From Proales similis (Eukaryota > Rotifera > Eurotatoria > Ploima > Proalidae): a stretch of 64,000 nt of DNA. The position numbers and the translations under genes were made by a program. Location: assembly GCA_019059635.1 (NCBI GenBank), contig JAGVRJ010000001.1, positions 682,001 to 746,000 on the forward strand, written 5' to 3'. This document shows positions 49,889 through 60,617 of this stretch, one piece after another. The notes beneath the pieces are model-generated. The model saw only the letters and a program-made list of their open reading frames with translations, was not told the origin of the DNA and did no database searches. Every line of letters begins with the position of its first letter. The first letter of the stretch is position 1.

Positions 49889-52496
49889 TTACTCTGATTG
49901 GCCAATATTTTCTAAAATCTGTTTGGCGAATGCAACCCGCTTTTCGTCTAAGTTTCTCTTAAACAATTGAATAAAAGCGCTGTGTCTACCCTCAGAGTCC
50001 TGAAAAAACAAGCTGGTAATGAATATAGATTTCGAAGCCGTAAATAGGTATTTACCACTCCAAACAATTCTTTATATACCAGATTATTTGGGTTAGAGGA
50101 GCCAGTTTCTTTGAGAGCTGTTTTCCACATATCATCTACTTCCACTTTGCTCTTATGGCTAAAAATCTTGCTTAGTACCTCTGAGACCTTTTGAATTTGT
50201 ACGCTTCCCTAAAATTAATTTTGGAAAAAAAGTTTAAAGGTTGGTCTTTTAAAAAGACCCACCGCATCATTTTCGTTCTTTTTGAAAAACTCGTAAAGAT
50301 CAGAAATGCAACGATGTTCATAAAAATAAATATCTTCATCGACTTGATTGTCAAGAATTCGACCAAATAGTGAAATTAACTGGCTATGCTCGAAGCGTTG
50401 AATGGCATCATTTATTCCGTATGTGAATTCAAACGCTTCAGTAGAATAGCGCTTCTGCATGAGTCCTAAAAAGAAGTCAGGCATTGGCTGAAGGGCATTC
50501 ATATCACGCTTCTATATTCAATAGAGAATTTTCTTATTATAAATTTAATTAAAAGAGTTAATGTAGGAAAATCAGCTACCGCCAGCTTCCTTTCTCTCAT
50601 GACATCAAGAATTAGTGAGCAAACTTCCTTCTTGCTTAATTTTCGGTTTCGTACATTCAAATTCGTTCTCAAATGAATTGGAATTTTATCATCATTGCCC
50701 TTAAAAGAAGAAATAATTTTTGGTTCTAGATCGATTCCTTTTGGCCAGTTTTGTTTACCAAAGCTGTGAAATATTCGTTTCCATCTGTATCAGCGTTGAA
50801 TTCTTTGATTATAAAATTAAGAAGCTCTTTGCTTGATTTATTCTCCCTTATTGAGTTCCATCGTTCAAAGCCACCATCAATGAACGGAGTACAAAGATTC
50901 CAATCAGGCCTTTTCGTCTTTAATGTCTTAATGCTCAAAAGATAAAAACATTTGCTAGACTACCTTGGAGTGCAAGTATCTCTGTTGTTTGCAAGCTCAG
51001 ATCCAAGTTCTTTGATTTGCTCCTCGAGTTTTTTTACAAGTTCAGCCATTTTTCTTAGATAATCATTAAGTAAATGTCTACTTGGCCATTTTTTAAAATT
51101 TTTACTCATGCTCATGTCTCAATGAAGAAAATTGGACATCTTGTTGCTCTTTCGCTAGTTTAAGTTCGTTATGTCCCTTTTCTAGATTTTCGTAGTCACG
51201 ACGAGGGATAACGTCATTGTAATCAGTTTCCATCTTGGTCAAGCGCTTCATTGCATCGCTTAGATCTTGACGGCATACCCTGAGCGCTATTTTTAGGGTA
51301 ACTGGATCATCGTTGCTAAGATCTTGCTCAGCTGCCATTTGAGAGCCTTGCTTGCGCTCTCTCTGCATCTCAGCCAATCGGGCTTCTTCTTGCTGAAACC
51401 GTAAATCATTCAAGTCTAATATAAGCAGTTTCCGTTTGTCTTGTTCATTTCTGAACCTTTCGTGTTCAATTTGCAATTCGCTCTGTAACTTTAAGTTAAG
51501 GACGGCATTTCGGATAAACGGCTTAAGTACTTGAATAATAACTTGAATTATACATACTCTGTTAACTTGTATAGCCAATGTTTCCTTTTCACTATTCATT
51601 TGTCCAATCTTTTCAATTAAGCGTTTTTTCTCTTCTTTCAACTGTTTTATTTCTGCCTTTTCTTCTTCTCGATATTGCATCAACTTGTGCTCACACTGAT
51701 TGGCTAAAGTCACTAACATTTGCTATAAGAATTTAATAGACAAAAATAAATCTTGGTGGATTAAATAGTAAAAAATACTTTTAGTGGTTCCAGTTCACGT
51801 ATTTTGTGTCTTTGTTGAGCGAGCATTAGCTCGTACTCGTTTTTAATTGAGGCTAGAAGGGGCCGATATGTTTTGAATTCTTCAAGTAGATATTCAAAAA
51901 CTTCTCGGTAGGCCTTTTAATCGCAATGCTTAGCGTAGCCTTTTATTTAACGATTTTGTCAGTGCTATTTACTTGCAATCGTGCTTCAGTTGTTCCTTCC
52001 GAATCGTCACATCCTAGGAGTTTGAGTTCACGTTGCAGAAAGCTCTCCAAGTTTTCCAAGACTTTTGGCTTCGGAGTTATCCCCGCCTTTGCATCAACGC
52101 GCACTACAAGATGATTATCCCGATTTAACCCAATTTGAACGTTTGTAGGACGCTGATTTGCGGAGTGGGCCGGCCAAGAATCAATTTCGCCTGTCTTAAA
52201 TAGTTCATTGGCCTAGGAGTTAGTTAATCGTTGTGAATTATCAATCGCTTAATGGATCGGTTGCAAAATAAATCACTTTTAGTGCACTTTTTGGTGGAAT
52301 CGAGTGAATAATCTTATTTCCCGTTAGCTTGTAGTTTTGTACAGCAACCGGCTTTTTTTCAGTCGAGCTTTTTTAGCGACTTTTTAAAGTTTCCACGACT
52401 TTTTCTGGTCAGAGTTTAGTCTTACTCAAATGAAGAGGCAATCGGGGGTAGTTTATCTGTGTCCATTTCAGAATCCAGAGCTTCTGTTCTTTTCAT
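49889..52496 (-). CDS. TSNAXIP1: Translin-associated factor X-interacting protein 1 (TSNAXIP1) family
   Basis: Twelve exons (52426-52496, 52277-52367, 51973-52212, 51779-51913, 51558-51722, 51106-51488, 50964-51053, 50759-50933, 50580-50699, 50263-50511, 50056-50208, 49889-49999) encode 660 residues. The N-terminal family domain is clear: YREVFEYLLEEFKTYRPLL, a long coiled coil with EEEKAEIKQLKEEKK, KRKLLILDLNDLRFQ, then DVIPRRDYENLEKGH. A conserved C-terminal half follows with RPDWNLC, GGFERWNSI and PMPDFFLGLM. The family is associated with testis and ciliated cells and binds the translin partner TRAX. It is the most exon-rich gene of the window. Confidence 0.85.
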
Positions 52497-52704
52497 GTTA
52501 ATATGTTTGTGGTTAAGAAATCTAGTGTAAAGCTTCAGTTTCCATGGAAACTTGCGTCAACTCAAATATTGTCTGATATAAATACAAGTTAATGATCAAA
52601 AGGACTAAAAGTTTATTTATTTAGAAACAATTCGAAAATAAAAATCATGATTTTGATTCAAATTCTGATATTTGCGAAGACAATACTTCCGATAAAGTTT
52701 AAAA

Positions 52705-53641
52705 TTAGCCCAAGTTAAGATTAAGATGGCTGAAAGGATTTAAAAAGTGACGTTTCAACCGCCTTTGAGCGTTATCCGTTAGAAGAGAGGCATCTAAAAG
52801 ACTAGTATCATGGGCTGAGTCAAGGGATTGTCTTTCCGTTTGTGATGTGTTGATCAACGATTCAAGGATTGTTGTTGAGTTTTTTTTCATGTACATTGCA
52901 GAGCTTGAATCTTTGTAATTGTTTCTTACTTAAAATGAAAATGAGGGTGAGGATTTAAAAAAAAAGAATATGAGAAAAAATTAGTTGCATACTTTGGGCG
53001 TCGATCTTCTCGGACATACGAAGGGTGAATGCAATCATGGCAAAACAAATAAGGAAAAATATGATTGAGAATACTGTTACTATGTGAACAACAATTTTCT
53101 TCTTCTGGTCTGAGACAGTAGAGAGAGAATCTTCGCCGGTTAAAGGTCGATGCGTTGAAGGATCCCCACGGTGGCTTGCTGCGTCCAGCCCATTCAAGTC
53201 ATTAGCGATCGAGGCAACACCGGCTTTGTCGGTTATTGAACGAATGCTCTTTCCACACGGTTCATCATTAATAGAAATATTAAATGCCGCGTCATTATTC
53301 GTCCCCGAACTCATGTTATCTTCTCCTTTCTCAGGTAAACGGTTGGAATTCAAAACTGAGCTATAGCTGCCTGTGTCCACACTATGAAACAATAGAGCGT
53401 TTCGCGAGTCATCACTCATTTTGTTCTCTTCGTCGATTTTTTCGACACATACGCTTTCAAGGAGACTTGTTTGCTCGAAATGTAAATTAGACATCAACTG
53501 CCCGTAAAAACTACTTGCTCGGCTCTGAGGCAAAGAAACAGCACTTGTTTGACTTACAAACGACTGAGAATTTTTCGGTTCGTAATTACTGATGCAAAGC
53601 TCATTCCTGGCTTCTTTTGCTTTCTTTTTTTCTGCCTCCAT
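52705..53641 (-). CDS. Single-pass membrane protein of unknown function
   Basis: Two exons, 52993-53641 and 52705-52928, give 290 residues. A hydrophilic Ser/Asn-rich N-terminal part of about 180 residues has no signal peptide. One strong transmembrane segment follows (IVVHIVTVFSIIFFLICFAMI, preceded by KKK), then a short polar tail ending HLNLNLG. The positive-inside rule and the lack of a signal peptide suggest a type II or tail-anchored-like topology with the N-terminus in the cytosol. I do not recognise the family. It sits 209 bp upstream of TSNAXIP1 on the same strand. Confidence 0.65.
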
Positions 53642-54170
53642 TGTTTTGTCGGCTTGAATGGTGACACTTGTAATATTGGCCTATCTCTTAACTATTGTGA
53701 ACCATTAATTTTGAAAAACATCGATTGTGACATTGCCGATGGCCATGCTTAAGACCGTTTTGTCTAAAATTAGACTTTATACACAAATTAAATGAACCAT
53801 ACAAATACGCTAAAAGCAACCATAATTAAATAGAATTGAAAATCGATTGAGTGTTATGAAGAAAAAGCAGCCAAACATTTAGTTGCTTTCTGAAAAAGAG
53901 TTGTCTGGCTGCTTCTGACCGAAAAAGATAATATCCGGTCAAATATTTGTTGAGCAAGTGTCATATTTATTAAAAGATAAATAGGCGGCTTTATTTGGTT
54001 CGATGCAAAAGGAACTTGGTTATAATGTTCATAGGGCATATCATTCATATGAAATGACGTTGTGCCGATCGATTGTTTCTTTCGACCAAGGCGCGATTCC
54101 GACCAATCTTCCAGATAAATTATAACAACAGAAGAGCTGGCGAATGCCTGCGGCAATGTGAGTACGCTTT
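53642..54170. other. Spacer with an unassigned minus-strand frame
   Basis: 529 bp. A minus-strand frame at about 53,854-54,147 reads DWSESRLGRKKQSIGTTSFHMNDM and onward to a stop and looks weakly protein-like. It has no clear start and could be another exon of the candidate gene just upstream. Otherwise nothing was recognised. Confidence 0.35.
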
Positions 54171-54869
54171 TCAAAAGGAAAAAGTCGGCTTGTTTAAGTC
54201 AAGCAAGTGCGCTCGAGCGTACTGTAAGCTACTTACTACTGTTTACTCATCTTTTTTGAAGAACTACTGCTCCTTAGTGCTCATTAATACAGAAACTAAA
54301 GATATATACGCTCCAAAAGGAGCTACTTTCAATTTCCGTCATAATTTTTAACCTCTTTGTCACATATTTATCAACGCCAATCCATTGCCAGCTGCTGCGT
54401 TGATGCTTTCAATTATTAGAGAATTATGTACATGATGGCGCTCATTCCGTAGTTCAAAGTGGCGTAGAAATATTACTTGAGAAATAAATTATTGATTACA
54501 ATATTGGACTCTGCTCTTTGTTCCAGCCGTCATCGTCAGAGGTGTTAGAATGATGGTTCAGCTTATGAATAGAAAGCACTTCCCCAATATTTTTATAAAA
54601 CGGCCTGAAGATATTGCTTAGTTAATTTATGCTTGGTTGCTCTAATCAATTGAATGGTTTCTAGTCTAGATAACCCTTTCAGATGTACTGGTATAATTAT
54701 ATTTATTCGCGTTTATCAAATATAAACTGCAGCTGCCTATCTGTTGTGTTAAAACAAATATTTTTTCCCACCAGCCACTCCTGAGTATGATAGAGATGAT
54801 TTTAAAAAGCTTACCCGGCAAACGTTAAGTTCTCTTTGAATTTTATAATACTGAGTAGAAGAAAGGTTT
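54171..54869 (-). CDS. Candidate unrecognised multi-exon gene, incomplete model
   Basis: Several short open segments on the minus strand are bounded by good splice sites in compatible phase: 54815-54869, 54780 to about 54740, 54500-54616, 54310-54394 and 54171-54221. Joined they read protein-like text such as FRPFYKNIGEVLSIHKLNHH, SWQWIGVDKYVTKRLKIM and YARAHLLDLNKPTFSF before a stop. The start codon was not found, and the join of the second and third segments uses a weak donor. No family is recognised. It lies between the stop of NAPE-PLD and the membrane-protein gene, on their strand. It could also be a decaying gene. Confidence 0.38.
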
Positions 54870-54959
54870 CTAAGAGTCAATTTAATCCTATCTCATTTAT
54901 CAACACCAGCCCAAATAAGAAAACCGTTTCGTTTATTTTATAATCAAAGTTCCAAGCCT

Positions 54960-56345
54960 CTAGTCAATAATTGAAAGCTCACCATGCTTTAAAGTTATAA
55001 ATGACTCTTGGCTTAAATTCATGCTGCTCAAAGCTTGCGTTAAAAGTATTCTTGGCTCCAGGTAATGCTTAATATAATTATTCACACTGTGGTTTATTGA
55101 AGAATTTTCAAGCTAAGAGAAATACCTCATGAGCCAGAGGAAAAGTACCCCAATGCACTCCAATTGATTTTTTTGATTGCACATCCAAATGAATGAGCAC
55201 CGCCTCCTCCGGATTTACATGCTGGTATTTCATCATCCATCTTTTTTTTTAATAAATAAATAAAAAAATAAATAAAATGGAATTAAATGGTAAAGCTAAA
55301 AAACTAAATGCAACCTAGGTTTGTAGGCTCCAATAGGAATAAGAGAAAGATCAAACGGTCCAAGGGATTTTCCTATTTTTGCAAATTCAGAACAATATCC
55401 AGTGTCACCTGCGTAAAAAAATCTTTTTTTGTGGCCTAACACCGCCCAGCCTCCCCAAAGAGTCTTGCAAGCTTGTTAATAAAGCTTTTAAATTAAGATC
55501 TTTAAAAGTCAGAATACCTTCATTGTATCACATATTCCTCTCTTTGACCAATGTTGAGACGGTGTAAATACAAACTCAAGTCCTTTAAATTCAACGGATT
55601 CCCACCAACTTAATTCTTTTACGTTCCCCTTGATCCCTGACCAACGGAACCATTTAGAGAGATTGGTTCCCATAAACCATGTTAAGTTGCTCGATTCAAA
55701 TCGATTTTGAAGCTGCTTTATGGACTCGAAGTCCAAGTGATCATAGTGATTGTGGCTTATCATTACAGCGTCCACCATTGGCAGCTCATCAATTGTGATA
55801 GGGACCGGACGAAAACGCTTTGGACCAAACGGAGGGAAAGGAGAAGCATATTCACTGAATATCGGATCAATCAGAATAATTTTTCCTTCAATGTTGATGA
55901 GTACTGTTGAATGACCAATCCAAATCACTTTTATATGCTCAGAGTTTTTGTAAAATTCATTCAATTCCACTTTGCCGATAGGAAAGAGAGGAAGTTCCTG
56001 TTGTAAGACCTTTTTTTGAAATAAAAATAAAACACTTTATATTATAAAGTTCCTAGCATCAACTAACACTCTCATCTTCAGGTACATTTGTTTCGTCTTT
56101 GTCTAAAAATAGAAAGCTAAAAAGCTTAAAGAAGCCGGCCATCGTCCAGTCAGGCCAGGGATTTATAAATTTTCCATCAACTAGCTGGGCAAGGCTGGCA
56201 TTTTTGGGTCGGATCCAATACTTAAAATAATCCTAAAGCTGATGTTTAGATTAAGGTGATTGAACCTTACTTGAATCCCATTCATATGAGTAAATGTAGA
56301 AATTATTAGAACTAAAGATAGCCATCGATTTTTCAGATAGAGCAT
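54960..56345 (-). CDS. NAPEPLD: N-acyl-phosphatidylethanolamine-hydrolysing phospholipase D (NAPE-PLD)
   Basis: Six exons (56271-56345, 56068-56232, 55518-56009, 55315-55463, 55126-55240, 54960-55067) encode 367 residues. The metallo-beta-lactamase fold has the zinc motif HNHYDHLD, then [36 protein letters not shown] and HWGTFPLA, all family markers. The enzyme releases N-acylethanolamines such as anandamide from membrane NAPE. The N-terminus chosen here, [20 protein letters not shown], is a hydrophobic anchor or signal, whereas the vertebrate enzyme is a soluble/peripheral protein. If the real start is the later Met (MNGIQ) this anchor disappears. All metal ligands visible to me are intact. 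Confidence 0.92.
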
Positions 56346-56667
56346 ATTCAATCAGTTACTAATTAGGAGAAAAAAATAACTCTAACTTTCGATTTGTACA
56401 ATCAAAAGCGGAATATTGTTCATTTTTACGCAACACGCATTTAAAGAAACATTTATAATAAATCGCATTTCTCAGACCCTTTTCTACTAGTTTAACTAAA
56501 ATTCGAAATTGAATAATAAAAAATTTCTAGCTATTCTTTGATTTATTTACGAGTTCTTAAGTACTTAAGAGATTACTGAATTGGAAACGGAAATAATCAA
56601 GAGCCGTGCAGCAATTTTAATTTTCGTTCAAGTTTACATATAGAAAATGAAGCGAGCTGAACAAATC
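56346..56667. other. Spacer between YPEL5 and NAPE-PLD genes
   Basis: 322 bp between the NAPE-PLD start and the YPEL5 stop, both on the minus strand. Nothing was recognised. Confidence 0.6.
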
Positions 56668-57064
56668 TTAGAAGCCCTCGCTCTCTGTTATCAGGGCTCT
56701 TTCAAGAATAACACTTCCTTCTTTATACTTTTGGGAGTCATCATATGCGAACTCATAAAACCAACCGAGTTTAGCCAAGCACTTTTTACAAGATACATCG
56801 CGAACATAGTGACGGCCGGTGATCATAACCTTTAAATAAGTTGAAATCAACTTCAAGTCAAAAATCAGCTTGTTGATAAATAATTACTCTTTCTTGTATT
56901 TCATGATGCACAAGATTCACTGCTTTCTTAAACAGAAATGCTCGTCCAGTTGCACCAGTAAATCTCGTTGAAACTAGCTCGCTTTTGTTGGTTAAAACAG
57001 TGTCACAGTTTGCACAGGAAAAGATTCGGGTGCCTCCAATGTGCTCCAAGAATACTCGACCCAT
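56668..57064 (-). CDS. YPEL5: Yippee-like protein 5 (YPEL5)
   Basis: Two exons, 56888-57064 and 56668-56829, encode 112 residues. The yippee zinc-binding signature is complete: SCANCDTVL, the [14 protein letters not shown] block, [13 protein letters not shown] and KLGWFYEFA, with the two Cys-x2-Cys pairs. The specific opening [13 protein letters not shown] and the [15 protein letters not shown] end mark YPEL5 rather than YPEL1-4. The protein ends at TESEGF, about nine residues before human YPEL5. YPEL5 associates with the CTLH/GID E3 ligase and with centrosomes. It is one of the most conserved proteins of the window. Confidence 0.95.
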
Positions 57065-57564
57065 TTTGAAATATGCAACGAATTCAGTTTTGTTAAACAG
57101 AAAATAATGAACTTTATTATGCGAACTATTTTTTCCGAAATTATATTATAGATAAATATGCATAATTTGCAAGCGTTGAATTTTCCAATGGAACCGCGGT
57201 CAGGGCTCTTATCTCTTAACCACATATTAAGTCCCTTTAATTAAGTTTTAAAAAATTCAAAAAAAATTGCATCAAGAAAGATGTCAAATGATTTTTAAAA
57301 AGTAAAGTTAAAGATTTCGATCCCAATCACTTACCTTAATTATAATAAAATAATATAAGCCAGTTTATTAGGAAAATTTTTATGTTAATCTAAACCCTTT
57401 TCAGTTGACCAAATGACCCCGTGATAATTTCAGCTTGAAATCTATGGTTAGTTTTTGAAGCTGTTCACGCCACATCACAAACTTGAAGAGAAATCGAAAA
57501 GCTTGTTTTGAACCTAAATGACATGAATCTCGTAAAATGTTAAAAAATGAAAAGGATATTTTAG
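57065..57564. other. Divergent spacer between YPEL5 and the small membrane protein
   Basis: 500 bp, very AT-rich, containing both promoters. No gene or motif was recognised. Confidence 0.6.
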
Positions 57565-57813
57565 ATGTATGTTAACAAAATTTTTTGGACGTTGACCCTT
57601 TTTATCTTTGGGCTCGCAAAATGCCAACTGAGTCCAAGCGAGGTAGTTTCTTCCGTTAACCAAGATGGTTTTGGATACAGCAATCCAAATTCATTGATGA
57701 ACGGATTTTTTCCTTTTTGGGCCATTATTCTTTTTGTTTTATCAGGTTTGTTTGATTCTTTTATATTGATACTATCAATATTAAAAACCAGTGAAAAGGT
57801 ATTTTCTTATTGA
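57565..57813 (+). CDS. Small secreted/membrane protein, hypothetical
   Basis: An 82-codon frame encodes a signal peptide (MYVNKIFWTLTLFIFGLAKC), a short polar loop and one transmembrane segment (WAIILFVLSGLFDSFILIL). The organisation suggests a small integral membrane protein. A donor at ACC|GTGAAAAG with an acceptor after CGTATAG could replace the last residues by TKAITKSLFKEF, ending near 57,900. No homologue is known to me and short ORFs with hydrophobic residues can occur by chance. Confidence 0.42.
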   Translation: MYVNKIFWTLTLFIFGLAKCQLSPSEVVSSVNQDGFGYSNPNSLMNGFFPFWAIILFVLSGLFDSFILILSILKTSEKVFSY

Positions 57814-58792
57814 TCTCTATTCTCGGATTCTTGTCTTACAACCTTGGATGCCGCTCGTATAGCAAAAGCAATAACAAAATCATTGTTTAAAGAATTTTAA
57901 CTTTTTTTATTAAACAATAAATGAATTCTTAGAAATGAAAGATTTTAAATTAAGATAAAAGATCCCTTTTTTAATAATATCTAAGTCCAAAGCGGCACCA
58001 AAAATGTTTCAAATCTTGTTTGTCAGTTGAACCCAAGCGATTATACAGACTAAGCTTAAATCTACTTATATGATAATTCAAATGAATAGATCTCACATCA
58101 AGCAGACGAAAGTACCGATGAGAATTAAATAGATCAAGTCATGTCGAATTGCTTCCTGCGTCAAGTGTGTGCGTGAGTGAAAGACGGTCAACTGACCGAT
58201 TTACATTACCTTACTCGGCTAATAAGGCCTAGTAAAACGCACGCGTGGTGAATGCTTCAATTACACAAGTGCCACAAACGGATTGAGCGGAAGAAACGTT
58301 TGCATCAAAGTTCGTTGTAGGGATCAGTAATATGGGGCACATGTCTCAGCGAAATCTAGAGTGATTGTCCACAATCAGATTATAGAGAGGCGAGGCTAAG
58401 CGAAAATTAAGTGCGATTATTTGCTTGCTTTGGAAACATTTCTCGCGCTGTTTACACAAAGTATAAACCTAATTTTACAAGCTAGCAGTGGATTGAGGGA
58501 AGAGCTTGAACCTGATCGACAGAGATAAATCAAAGGGCGAACTTTTCCTTTTCTTAAGCGTCTCACTCTAAATAATAGCGCGTTCGACTCGTCACGCTTA
58601 TCTTAATACGCCGATTACAGGCAAGGTTTTTAAGCTTCTCTTACTTTGTCAAACTACTCCTAAAGGGTTCAGTTTTTGAATAGACTATTTTTTTATTCGG
58701 TAAAATATACCGAAAGTAAATATCTCTTTAATCAATTAACATCAATTTAATTTTTCAGCATTTTAATTCTTATTATTCGTTCGATCTTAGAG
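57814..58792. other. Upstream region of the homeobox gene
   Basis: 979 bp with no recognisable exon. It presumably contains the homeobox gene's promoter and regulatory DNA. Confidence 0.55.
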
Positions 58793-59749
58793 ATGAATTC
58801 TTCAAAAAGTCCAGAAGAGTTTGGCCATGAGCAACCCAAATACTGGAACACGATAAGAAAACAAATTTTTCGAAAAGAAGAACTGAGTATTTCACCCAAC
58901 AGCAGCACGAATCCAATAAACCTTTTCGAGTCTTCATCCAGTAATTCAAACGAAAAGATTGGTGAAACAATCCCCAATCAAAGTTTAATCGAGACAAGCC
59001 ATGCTCCTCTTTTTCAAAGCAATTCAAATATGAACCCCATCATGACGGAGCTTGGCTGCTTTGCATTCTTTCAACAATCTCCTCAAACACTAGAGCTTTT
59101 TAAATTAGCTTCAATGTCAAATCAAAGCGCAAAAAATAGCGATCTTTTATTCAATCTACCCTTCAATAGCGTTACATCCCATTTAACTTGCCCAATAGCT
59201 TTACCATCTTTTCAATCTGAGGAAAACAACTTGGCCTACACAGGTCTAATGGGACGCCTTGCCGGTAAAGCTTCCGATTTGACAGAATATTAAATTTTAC
59301 TTAATATTAGAAATATTAAAGATTTTATGTTTGAGAACAAATTTGACTTTTGCAGTTCTCGAAAACACAGAAGGAATCGGACTGCTTTCACTAATAATCA
59401 GCTACAAACCCTAGAAAGAGCTTTCCACAAAACCCAATACCCAGATATTGTAATGCGCGAAAAACTTGCCTTGTTCACGAATCTTCCAGAAGCTCGAGTT
59501 CAAGTAAGATAAAAAAAAATTTCTAATCGATAATCCATATTTTACACATTCAACAATAAAAAGGTGTGGTTTAAGAACAGAAGGGCCAAGTTCAGAAAGA
59601 AGCTAGCTTCAAACGGTTCAGATCATATCTGTGAAAACGAAGCCAATCAATCATGCATTCTAGCGGAAAATAACAAGCCTAATGAATCTCTCTCGCCTGA
59701 AAAGTCCATCCAGAAAGATAAGCTTCCTGGGAAAAGAGATGCAGATTAA
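58793..59749 (+). CDS. Paired-class homeobox transcription factor, Dmbx-like
   Basis: Three exons, 58793-59264, 59322-59503 and 59564-59749. A 157-residue Ser/Asn-rich N-terminal region leads to a homeodomain ([58 protein letters not shown]). Position 50 is Lys (WFKNRR), as in Dmbx, Otx and Gsc, and [22 protein letters not shown] is specifically Dmbx-like. The intron inside helix 3 before VWF is a common paired-class position. Dmbx genes act in brain patterning in vertebrates. The C-terminal part is short and no OAR motif is visible. Removing a 48-bp intron beginning GTCCATCC would instead continue to a stop at 59854. Confidence 0.82.
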
Positions 59750-60617
59750 AGAATGTTTCCGAGACCTGATCTTGCTTCGGGCGATTCTAGAGAAAATCAA
59801 ATGCAACTGTTGTACAGCTTTATCACCAAATCTTTCTCAGCTAAAGAAGTTTAGAAATTTGAATAAGGAAAACAATTAAGCAATCAAAATTTGTTATCCA
59901 TCATTGTTATTCTATTAGATTCATACTTTTTCTTCACTTATCGTGGATAATTTAATTATATACGACTAAAAACTAAATATCACATACTATTTATTCAATA
60001 TGATTTAGGTTTTAGGCTATTTTCAGTTATTTAGGTTTTTTTGATAATGAATATCAGTTTTTTAGTCACTTCCATCAATTCGTTATTTCTTTATCTTTAA
60101 TATTCCGCTCTAATTTCGTTAAATTCGGCTCACAAATGGCACCAATGAATGGCGATTTAACCATAATGCTCAAAACGATCAGGTTTAGGGAAAATGCGAA
60201 ACTATAGGGCCAAGTCGATCCAAGCCATAAAAAGCCTTCTTGAATTGATAAACATTTTTTATTCAGTTTAACGAATTCTACAAAAAAAAGATTATTTAGA
60301 TTTGAATTATTCACTATATCATGAAGTCGATAGAAACGTGTGAACAGGCTTGCTTGTGTGAACACCTGAATGCTGAACCCAATGATTTTGGTCTTAGGTG
60401 AGTGAGTGGGAACTGGTGAAAACTGGGAATGGGTCTTTCGAGCTGAATTAATCTTACCCTCCAAATTCTCACGGGTTTCTGTTAGAACTAATCATAAGAT
60501 ATTTCCGAACAGAACAAAGAAAGCCGCTCGCTTATTTAAAGAAAAATGGCAATCAAATCCTTGCATCACTTGCAATAAATCGATCCTAGATTTGTTCAAA
60601 AATAACCGACTAACAAA
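59750..60617. other. Spacer between the homeobox gene and the receptor half-gene
   Basis: 868 bp. The first 105 bases could be coding if the alternative homeobox 3' splice is used. A 129-codon minus-strand frame at 60,075-60,464 has no recognisable features. The rest is AT-rich. Confidence 0.5.

Noticed and set aside
60075-60464. 129-codon minus-strand frame upstream of the receptor half-gene
   Set aside because: No domain, no splice partner and composition like other AT-rich chance frames; its beginning looks like a splice-donor context (GGTAAGATT).
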